Assembly (NCBI GenBank): GCA_016707445.1
Contig: JADJHR010000009.1
Location: forward strand, 62,001 to 126,000
Direction: 5' to 3'
Source of the DNA: Rubrivivax sp.
GTDB lineage: Bacteria; Pseudomonadota; Gammaproteobacteria; Burkholderiales; Burkholderiaceae_C
Length of the DNA stretch: 64,000 nt
The notes under the pieces are model-generated. The model did not search any database, was not told where the DNA came from, and saw nothing but the letters and a program-made list of their open reading frames with translations. Shown in pieces: positions 1 through 6,834 of the stretch (positions within the stretch are counted from its first letter, which is position 1; each line of letters opens with the position of its first letter). A program made the translations under genes and the position numbers.

Positions 1-1
1 C

Positions 2-1459
2 GAGGTGGCCATTCTGTACTTCTGCGCGTCGACCTTGTTGCGCTGCCGAATCGCCACGCCCAAGATTGCCTGGCTGGCCTTTGCGCTGATGCTGATCGGC
101 TCAGTGGTCAACAACATCACGGTGTACCGCGGTTCGTCCAGCGTGATGATGACCAGCTACGTGCCGATGATGGCCGAGCCCAACTTCTACCTCGGGCTGA
201 TCCTGTTCGCGGTGGGCGCCTTGATCGCCTGCTTCGTCTTCTTCGGCACCCTGGTGGTGGCCAAGCGCGAGAAGACCTATCAGGGCTCGGTGCCGCTGGT
301 CACGTTTGGCGCCATCACCGCCGCCATCATCGCGGTCTTCACCATCGTCTCGGGCGCGATCATCCTGATCCCGACCTGGCTGATGTCGATCGGCCTGGTC
401 AAGCAAGTCGACCCGCTCGTCTACCGCACGATCTGGTGGGCTTTCGGCCATTCGTCGCAGCAGATCAACGTGGCGGCACACATCTCGGTGTGGTACTTGG
501 TCGCGGCCATCGCCTTCGGTGCCAAGCCGATGAGCGAGCGCGTCAGCCGCACGGCCTTTTTGCTCTACATCCTGTTCCTGCAACTGGCCAGTGCGCACCA
601 CCTGCTGGCCGACCCGGGCATGTCCACCGGCTGGAAGGTCGTCAACACCAGCTACTTCATGTACTTTGCCGTGCTGGCATCGATGATCCACGGCCTGACG
701 ATCCCCGGCGCGATGGAAGTGGCGCAGCGTCAGAAGGGCTTTACCAAGGGCCTGTTCGAGTGGCTTCGCAAGGCGCCCTGGGGCAACCCGACCTTCTCGG
801 GCGTGTTCATCTCGATCATCGGCTTCGGCTTCCTGGGCGGCATCTCGGGCGTGATGATGGGCACCGAGCAGCTCAACATGATCATCCACAACACGATCTA
901 CGTGCCGGGGCACTTCCATGCCACTGTGGTGGTGGGCACCACGTTGACCTTCATGTCGCTGACCTACTACCTGATCCCGGTGCTGTTCAAGCGTGAGATG
1001 ATTTTGCCGACCTGGGCCAAGTGGCAGCCTTACCTGTTCGGTTTCTCGATGTACTTCTTCTGCCTGGTCATGATGGGTGCCGGCACGCTGGGCGTCTCGC
1101 GCCGACACTGGGACATGGCCTTCAACGGCCACGCGCTGGCCTACGAATGGCCGGGTGCAGCCTACTTGATGATGGCGCTGGTCGGCATCGCAGGCGTGGC
1201 GGCAATCACCGGGGGTGCGATCTACGTCCTGATCACCGTGGGTTCGCTGCTGTGGGGCCGCAAGCTCGAAAACGGCGTCACCAGTCCGAAGTTCACGCCG
1301 ATCCCGCGCACGGCGCCGTCGGTGGTGGCGCAAAGCTACGGCTCGATGGGCTTCGCCGCCCCCGGCACCTTTGTGCTGGCCATGGTCTTCCTGATCGCCT
1401 TCGTGCTCTACTACTTCATCAACTGGAAGTACCTGTCGACCTTGTGGGGTATGAGCTGA
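2..1459 (+). CDS. Haem-copper oxidase subunit I, NO-reductase-like (5' partial)
   Basis: Membrane haem-copper subunit I; the reading frame is open at the window edge, so the N-terminus and the helix II haem ligand lie upstream. Counting from the GTG at base 5, helix VI holds the CuB ligand H149 in FGHSSQQ, helix VII the CuB pair H198-H199 (SAHHLLADPG), and helix X the high- and low-spin haem ligands H303 and H305 (GHFHATV). B-family oxidases have GHPxVY in helix VI, with the cross-linked Tyr at His+4; here that position is Gln153. Loss of the Tyr, with Gln in its place, is known from NO reductases of the B family (eNOR/sNOR type). The following haem O synthase and SCO genes fit an enzyme that needs a modified haem and CuB assembly. 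NO reductase is an inference; an unusual oxidase remains possible. Confidence 0.85.
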   Translation, partial: EVAILYFCASTLLRCRIATPKIAWLAFALMLIGSVVNNITVYRGSSSVMMTSYVPMMAEPNFYLGLILFAVGALIACFVFFGTLVVAKREKTYQGSVPLVTFGAITAAIIAVFTIVSGAIILIPTWLMSIGLVKQVDPLVYRTIWWAFGHSSQQINVAAHISVWYLVAAIAFGAKPMSERVSRTAFLLYILFLQLASAHHLLADPGMSTGWKVVNTSYFMYFAVLASMIHGLTIPGAMEVAQRQKGFTKGLFEWLRKAPWGNPTFSGVFISIIGFGFLGGISGVMMGTEQLNMIIHNTIYVPGHFHATVVVGTTLTFMSLTYYLIPVLFKREMILPTWAKWQPYLFGFSMYFFCLVMMGAGTLGVSRRHWDMAFNGHALAYEWPGAAYLMMALVGIAGVAAITGGAIYVLITVGSLLWGRKLENGVTSPKFTPIPRTAPSVVAQSYGSMGFAAPGTFVLAMVFLIAFVLYYFINWKYLSTLWGMS

Positions 1460-1490
1460 GGCCTACGGCCGATCGCTGGAGAAGGCCAAC

Positions 1491-2399
1491 ATGAACCGTC
1501 CTGCCGCTGCCGTTTCCACCGTTGGCCTGGCCGCCGCGCCAGCGCGCTGGCGCGTCGTGCTCAGCGTCTTCAAGCTGCGCATCGGGTTGCTGATCATGCT
1601 GACCGCGATCGGTGGTCTGGCGGTGGTACCCGATGGTCATCTGACGGCGCTGCAGGGCATCGTGCTGGCGCTGTCGGTGCTGCTGGCATCGGCCAGTGCC
1701 GGTGCCTTCAACCAGTTTGTCGAGGCCGACAGCGACCGCCTGATGAAGCGCACGCGCAACCGTGCCTTCGCCAGCGGCGCGCTGCCGCGCAGCGCGGGCT
1801 GGATGCTGGCCATCGTGGCCTTGCTGGCGGTGGCGGTGGCGGCCGCGGCCTGGTGGGTGAACGGCCTGGCGGCGCTGTTCGTGGCGCTGGGTGCACTGAC
1901 CTATGCGGTCGTCTACACGCTGGGCCTGAAGCGGCGCACGCCCTGGAACATCGTGATCGGTGGCCTGGCGGGCAGCTTCGCGGTGCTGGCCGGCGCGGCC
2001 GCGGTCAGCCCGCAGATCGGACCGCTGGCATTGCTGTTGGCGCTGGTGCTGTTCCTGTGGACACCACCGCACTTCTGGAGCCTGGCGATCGCCAACCAGG
2101 CCGAATACGCGGCCGCCGGCGTGCCCATGTTGCCGGTGGTGGTGGGCACCGAACGAGCGGCGCGCATCGTGCATCTGCACACGCTGGCATTGGTGCTGGT
2201 GTCGTTGCTGCCGCTGGCCTTTGGCGCCGGCTGGGTCTATGGCCTATGTGCCGTGCTGGGTGGCCTGCATTTCCTGCGTCGCACGCAGGCGCTGGTGCGC
2301 ACACCGCAACGCAGCACCGCGATGGCATCCTTCTTTGCGTCGATGGTGCAGCTGAGCGCCTTGCTGGGCGGAGTGCTGCTCGATGCGATCATGCGCTGA
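1491..2399 (+). CDS. ctaB: Protohaem IX farnesyltransferase (haem O synthase)
   Basis: Integral membrane prenyltransferase of the UbiA/CtaB family, 302 residues. It attaches a farnesyl group to haem B to make haem O, used directly or as the precursor of haem A in haem-copper oxidases. The Asp-rich site is visible as NQFVEADSDRLMKRTRNR (about residues 74-91), followed by the family's YTLGLKRRTPWN segment and several hydrophobic helices. The ATG is 31 bases after the stop of subunit I. The 3' end overlaps the SCO gene by 17 bases, so the genes are probably translationally coupled. Its presence suggests that at least one haem in the adjacent oxidase/reductase is of O or A type, which is unusual for classical cNOR/qNOR enzymes (haem b only). 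Confidence 0.9.
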   Translation: MNRPAAAVSTVGLAAAPARWRVVLSVFKLRIGLLIMLTAIGGLAVVPDGHLTALQGIVLALSVLLASASAGAFNQFVEADSDRLMKRTRNRAFASGALPRSAGWMLAIVALLAVAVAAAAWWVNGLAALFVALGALTYAVVYTLGLKRRTPWNIVIGGLAGSFAVLAGAAAVSPQIGPLALLLALVLFLWTPPHFWSLAIANQAEYAAAGVPMLPVVVGTERAARIVHLHTLALVLVSLLPLAFGAGWVYGLCAVLGGLHFLRRTQALVRTPQRSTAMASFFASMVQLSALLGGVLLDAIMR

Positions 2400-3324
2400 C
2401 CGGTTTCGCCACTGCGCGTTGCTGGTGGGCGCGCTGGTTCTGTCGGGGTTTACGGCTGTCGCGCAGGGCAGTGCCGCCGAGGCAGCTGTTGTGGTGCCGG
2501 CCAACGCCAACGAAGCGGGCGCGGTAGCGCCGCGCGAACCCGGCACCGTACCTTCGATCGACGAGGCCGCAGCATTGCGGCTCGGGCAGGCGGCGGTCGG
2601 CCGTCAGGTGCCTGATGTCGAACTGCGGGACCGCGAGGGTCGGCCGGTGCGCTTGTCGCAGTACCAAGGCAAGCCGCTGCTGGTGAGCTTCATCTACACC
2701 GGCTGCTTCCAGGTCTGTCCGACCCAGACGCGGGCGCTGTACGAAGCGGTGAAAGGACTTGACCGGGTGTTCGGTGAGCACCAGTTCAACGTCGTCAGCA
2801 TCGGCTTCAACCAGCCCTTCGATTCGCCCGACGCGATGCGCTCGTTCGCGCGTCAGCAGCGCATCGGATACCGCAACTGGGAGTTCCTGAGCCCCGGGCG
2901 ACAGGCGCTGGACACGCTGACGCGGGCCTTTGGCTTCAGCTACGTGGCCACGCCGGCTGGCTTCGACCATGTGTTGGGTGTGACCGTGGTCGACGCCAGC
3001 GGCCGCATCCACGCCCAGGTCTATGGCGACCGGGTGCGCGCCGACCAGCTTGGGCTGCCGCTGCGACAGCTGCTGACCGACCGCCCGGTGGCGGCGCCGG
3101 CCACGTTGGGCGCCATCGTCGACCGCGTGCGCATCCTGTGTACCGTGTACGACCCCGACACCGGCGAGTACCGCTATGACTACAAGATCATCATCGAGAT
3201 CATTGGCGGGGCCTTGTTCTTCCTCAGCGTGATCGTCTGGGGCGCTCTCGAATGGCGTACCCAAAGACGGGCGCGCCGTTCCACATGCCCGAGCACACGG
3301 CAAGCCTCCGGCAGCACGGCCTGA
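2383..3324 (+). CDS. SCO1/SenC-family copper chaperone with C-terminal anchor
   Basis: Thioredoxin-fold periplasmic copper protein, 313 residues, that would deliver copper to, or reduce thiols of, the haem-copper enzyme encoded here. The metal site is complete: C108-x3-C112 (TGCFQVCP) and H196 (GFDHVLG). An N-terminal hydrophobic segment (about residues 10-27) looks like a signal peptide or anchor. A second hydrophobic helix lies near the C-terminus (about 270-288), after a long acidic/Tyr-rich linker; most SCO proteins lack this. The start overlaps the end of ctaB and the 3' end overlaps the next gene by up to 73 bases. The neighbourhood recalls the norSY-senC arrangement of ammonia oxidisers; that comparison is from memory. 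Confidence 0.88.
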   Translation: MRSCADRFRHCALLVGALVLSGFTAVAQGSAAEAAVVVPANANEAGAVAPREPGTVPSIDEAAALRLGQAAVGRQVPDVELRDREGRPVRLSQYQGKPLLVSFIYTGCFQVCPTQTRALYEAVKGLDRVFGEHQFNVVSIGFNQPFDSPDAMRSFARQQRIGYRNWEFLSPGRQALDTLTRAFGFSYVATPAGFDHVLGVTVVDASGRIHAQVYGDRVRADQLGLPLRQLLTDRPVAAPATLGAIVDRVRILCTVYDPDTGEYRYDYKIIIEIIGGALFFLSVIVWGALEWRTQRRARRSTCPSTRQASGSTA

Positions 3325-4856
3325 ACGGCTGGCGCTGGCTCGAGCGCGGCCTGGACGCCAGCTTCGGATCAGCCCTCAACCCGATGCGCCACCTGGGCGC
3401 CATCGGCATGCTGGCGTTCTGGCTGCTGGCCGCCAGCGGCATCGTGCTGTACATCGTGCTCGACACCTCGGTGACTGGCGCCTGGCGCTCGATCGATGGC
3501 CTGTCGAAAGTGCCGCTGCAGCTGGGCGTGCTTCTGCGCGGCCTGCACCGCTACGCCGGCGATGCGCTGGTGCTGGCGATGGGCGCGCACCTGCTGCGCG
3601 AATGGTTGCACGGCCACGAGCGCGGCGTGCGCCGGTTTCCCTGGTTGACTGGCGTGCCGCTGATCGGTTTTGTCTTCGTCAGCGCCATCGGCGGCTTCTG
3701 GATCAACTGGGACCAGCTCGGCCAGTTCTCGGCCGTCGCCACCGCCGAATGGCTGGGTGCGCTGCCCATGCTGGCGACGCCACTGGCACGCAATTTTCTG
3801 GTCGCCGACTCGGTCGGGGACCGCTTGTTCTCGCTCTTCATCTTCGTCCACCTGGGCGTGCCGCTGCTGCTGCTGTTCGGCCTGTGGTTCCACATCCAGC
3901 GGCTGACGCGGGTGGCGGTTCTGCCGCCGCGTGCGCTGGCCCTGGGCCTGGTGGCCACGCTGGCGCTGCTGGCGCTGGTCTGGCCGGTGCGCAGTGCGCC
4001 GCCGGCCGACCTGAGCCAGGTGCCCGCGCTGCTGCAGATCGACTGGCTGTTGCTGTGGCTGCACCCGCTGATGTACGCCACGTCGACCGGCTTCACCTGG
4101 GCCCTGGTCGGTACCGCCGCGGTGCTGCTGCTGGCCCTGCCGTTCCTGCCGCAGCCCGCGCGGGCTGCGGTGGCGGTGGTCGACCCGGCCAACTGCAACG
4201 GATGCCAGCGCTGTTTTGCCGATTGCCCCTATGCGGCCGTGACCATGGTGCCGCACCCCAACCAGCGCATCGGTCGCACGCTGGCGCAGGTCGACTCCGA
4301 TCTGTGCGTGGGCTGCGGCATCTGCGCCGGCGCCTGCCCGTCGTCGACGCCGTTTCGCAGCGCGCTGCAGCTGGTGACCGGCATCGACATGCCGCAGCGG
4401 CCGATCGGCGCGCTGCGCACGCAGCTGCAGCGTGACCTGGCGGCCAACACCGCCGCTCGACCCCTGGTGGTGTTTGGCTGCGACCATGGCGCGCGCACAG
4501 CGTCGCTGGCCGGCGCCGGCCAAGCCGACGTCAGCGTCTGCAGCCTGCTGTGTGCCGGTCAGTTGCCGCCCTCGTTCGTCGAGTACGCTCTGCGTGACGG
4601 CGCCGCCGGCGTGGTGGTGGCCGCCTGCCGCGAAGGCGGCTGTGAATTTCGCCAGGGTGAGCGCTGGACAGCCGAACGGCTGAGCGGCATGCGCGAACCG
4701 CATTTGCGCCAGGCTGCCCGCGATGAGCGGGTGGAACTGGTCTTCGCCGGCCCGGGTGACGAAGCCCGGCTGGATGCCGCCGTGCAGCGGCTGCGCCAAC
4801 GGGTGCAGCCACTGGCGGTCGAGCGTGATCTGCCGCATCGGATGCCTCATGTCTGA
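3252..4856 (+). CDS. Cytochrome b - 2[4Fe-4S] ferredoxin - MvhD-like fusion protein
   Basis: 534-residue membrane electron-transfer protein with three modules. Residues 35-300 are a cytochrome b/b6-type core: two helices each carry a His pair 14 residues apart (HRYAGDALVLAMGAH and HLGVPLLLLFGLWFH), enough for two b haems. Then come two [4Fe-4S] motifs, C315/318/321/325 and C352/355/358/362. The C-terminus (about 403-510) resembles MvhD/FlpD, with five cysteines C410, C430, C434, C459 and C464 (CREGGCEF), although the usual first CxxC is reduced to one Cys. In known systems MvhD passes electrons to HdrA; here it may accept electrons from a soluble donor for the haem-copper enzyme. Start chosen as the longest frame; an internal ATG at 3285 would shorten the overlap with the SCO gene. 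Confidence 0.85.
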   Translation: MAYPKTGAPFHMPEHTASLRQHGLNGWRWLERGLDASFGSALNPMRHLGAIGMLAFWLLAASGIVLYIVLDTSVTGAWRSIDGLSKVPLQLGVLLRGLHRYAGDALVLAMGAHLLREWLHGHERGVRRFPWLTGVPLIGFVFVSAIGGFWINWDQLGQFSAVATAEWLGALPMLATPLARNFLVADSVGDRLFSLFIFVHLGVPLLLLFGLWFHIQRLTRVAVLPPRALALGLVATLALLALVWPVRSAPPADLSQVPALLQIDWLLLWLHPLMYATSTGFTWALVGTAAVLLLALPFLPQPARAAVAVVDPANCNGCQRCFADCPYAAVTMVPHPNQRIGRTLAQVDSDLCVGCGICAGACPSSTPFRSALQLVTGIDMPQRPIGALRTQLQRDLAANTAARPLVVFGCDHGARTASLAGAGQADVSVCSLLCAGQLPPSFVEYALRDGAAGVVVAACREGGCEFRQGERWTAERLSGMREPHLRQAARDERVELVFAGPGDEARLDAAVQRLRQRVQPLAVERDLPHRMPHV

Positions 4857-5382
4857 AATCGCCCAACGCCCCGTCGGCAAGACCGGCGCCACCCGCTGGC
4901 TGGGCCAGCTGCTGCTGTACGGCCTGTTCGCGCTGGTGATCGGCGTGTTCTCGCACTGGCCGTCCTACCGGCACCTGCAGCCCGATCAGGCGCTGATCAA
5001 GCTCAGCTTCACACATGTGGGCAAGCCGGTCGGCGACTGCCGCAAGCCCGGTGCCGAAGAGCTGGCCAAGCTGCCGCCGCAGATGCGCCCGACCTCGATC
5101 TGCCCGCGCGAACGCTCGCCCGTGATCGTCGAACTCGACATCGACGGCGTGAACCGCCTCAAGCGCGTCGCCGAGCCCGGCGGCCTGTCCAAGGATGGCT
5201 CGTCGGCCATGTACGAACGCGTGCTGGTACCGGCCGGCGAACAGCGCATCGCCGTGCGTTTTTCCGACGACGTGCGCGCGCGCGCCACGCCCTACCATCG
5301 TGAGGCCACCGTCAAGCTGGTGCCCGGCCAGGTGCTGGTGATCGACTTCAACGCCGAGAAGGGCGGCATCACGCTGCAATGA
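4849..5382 (+). CDS. Unknown membrane-anchored protein in the oxidase cluster
   Basis: Not a family I recognise. 177 residues: a short cytoplasmic N-terminus, one hydrophobic helix (about 16-37), then a soluble region with two Cys (in GDCRK and TSICPRE) and a beta-rich C-terminus ending in a Val/Leu/Ile-rich strand pattern. The ATG at 4849 overlaps the previous stop by 8 bases and the 3' end overlaps the next start by 4 (ATGA), so it is made together with both neighbours. A longer in-frame extension to 4723 lies inside the upstream gene and was not used. Its position between the two cytochrome b fusions and the second haem-copper subunit suggests a small accessory or subunit II-like periplasmic partner, but no CuA motif (CxxxC...H..M) is visible. 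Confidence 0.75.
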   Translation: MSEIAQRPVGKTGATRWLGQLLLYGLFALVIGVFSHWPSYRHLQPDQALIKLSFTHVGKPVGDCRKPGAEELAKLPPQMRPTSICPRERSPVIVELDIDGVNRLKRVAEPGGLSKDGSSAMYERVLVPAGEQRIAVRFSDDVRARATPYHREATVKLVPGQVLVIDFNAEKGGITLQ

Positions 5383-6824
5383 GCCCCCTGCATGTCCTGA
5401 TGAGTGGCAGCCTGCTGCGGCCCAGAGCGGCAGGCCCGATCACGGCGTCGAGTGCCGCCGACTACCTGTTGCCGACCGTCACCGACAGCCAGCGCAGCCT
5501 GGCGCGCGCCTGGCTGCGGCTGGCGCTGGCCGCGCTGATCGGCTCGGGTCTGTTTTCGGTGCTGCTGGTGCTGGCGCGCACGCCGGGCATCAATGCCTGG
5601 CTGCCGGCGGGCGACTTCTTTCGCGTCGCCCTGGTGGTGCATGTCGATCTGTCGGTGCTGGTCTGGTTCGTCGCCATTGCCGGGCTGCTGTGGAGCCTCA
5701 ACCATCGCCCGCTGCAGGGTCGGGCGGGGGCCCGCTGGGCGCGACTGCCGCTGCTGGCCTGCGGCCTGGGTGCCTTGGGCATGGCGCTGTCGGCCTTCGT
5801 CGATCCCGGCGAGGCGGTGATGGCCAACTACATCCCCATGCTCGACAGCAGCGCCTTTCGCGCTGCCGTCGGCGTGTTCGGCATCGGCGCGCTGCTGCTG
5901 GTGCTGCAGGGCCTTTGGCGGGCGCAGCCGGTGGGCGCCGCGCTGGACGGCGCCGGTGCCTTGCGCTTTGGCCTGCACGCCAGCGTGGTGGCCGCTGGCG
6001 TGGCGCTGCTGGCGTTTGCCTGGTCGCTGGCGGTGGTGCCCACCTCGTTGCCGGCCAAGGCCTATTACGAGATCCTGTTCTGGGGTGGTGGCCATGCACT
6101 GCAGTTCACCTGGACGCTGCTGATGCTGGTGTCCTGGCTGGCGCTGGCGCAGGCCTGTGGCGGCCGTGTGCCGCTGAGCCCACGCGTCGTGCTGCTGCTG
6201 TTCGCCGTGGCGCTGGTCAGCGTCTTCGTCACCCCACTGGCCTACCTGATGCACGACGTGACGACGGTCGAGCACCGCGACCTGCACACCTGGGCCATGC
6301 GCGTGGGCGGTGGCCTGGCCATCGCGCCGCTGGCACTGGCCGTGCTGCTGGCGCTGGCGCCGCTGCGCGGCCTGCAGCCGCAGCAGCGGCCGCTGCGTGC
6401 AGCGTTGCTGGCATCGATGCTGCTGTTCGTCGCCGGCGGCCTGATCGGTCTGGCGATCCAGGGCAGCAACGTCAAGATTCCGGCTCACTACCACGGCTGC
6501 ATCGTCGGTGTGACGCTGGCGCTGATGGGGGTGGTCTACCAGCTGCTGCCGGCGCTGGGCTATGCCGCGCCTGCGGGCCGCATGGCGGTGCTGCAGCCCT
6601 GGTTGTATGGCGGCGGGCAGTTGCTGCACATCATCGGTCTGGTGTGGTCGGGCGGCTACGGCGTGCAGCGCAAGGTGGCCGGCGCCGAGCAGGTTTTGCG
6701 CAGCCCTGGCGAGATCGCCGGCATGGGTTTGATGGGCCTGGGCGGGCTGCTGGCCATTGCCGGTGGCCTGCTGTTCGCGCTGGTGGTGTTGCGCGCGATG
6801 CGCCGGCCCCGCGCGGGCGTTTGA
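5379..6824 (+). CDS. Divergent haem-copper oxidase subunit I-like protein
   Basis: 481-residue polytopic protein that keeps the haem framework of the haem-copper superfamily but has an altered catalytic site. H88 in helix II (VVHVDLSVLVWF) and H370/H372 in helix X (PAHYHGCIVG) match low- and high-spin haem ligands. Helix VI has H239 in GGGHALQF, where the His+4 position (normally Tyr) is Phe243. The usual HH pair of helix VII is not evident; a His-rich segment with H292, E298, H299 and H303 lies close by. Two subunit I-like proteins in one operon suggest either a second enzyme or an electron-transfer paralogue. It starts in an ATGA overlap with the preceding gene, and 10 bases separate it from the next start. 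Calling it an NO reductase of another class is speculative. Confidence 0.8.
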   Translation: MSPLHVLMSGSLLRPRAAGPITASSAADYLLPTVTDSQRSLARAWLRLALAALIGSGLFSVLLVLARTPGINAWLPAGDFFRVALVVHVDLSVLVWFVAIAGLLWSLNHRPLQGRAGARWARLPLLACGLGALGMALSAFVDPGEAVMANYIPMLDSSAFRAAVGVFGIGALLLVLQGLWRAQPVGAALDGAGALRFGLHASVVAAGVALLAFAWSLAVVPTSLPAKAYYEILFWGGGHALQFTWTLLMLVSWLALAQACGGRVPLSPRVVLLLFAVALVSVFVTPLAYLMHDVTTVEHRDLHTWAMRVGGGLAIAPLALAVLLALAPLRGLQPQQRPLRAALLASMLLFVAGGLIGLAIQGSNVKIPAHYHGCIVGVTLALMGVVYQLLPALGYAAPAGRMAVLQPWLYGGGQLLHIIGLVWSGGYGVQRKVAGAEQVLRSPGEIAGMGLMGLGGLLAIAGGLLFALVVLRAMRRPRAGV

Positions 6825-6834
6825 AACGGACGAC

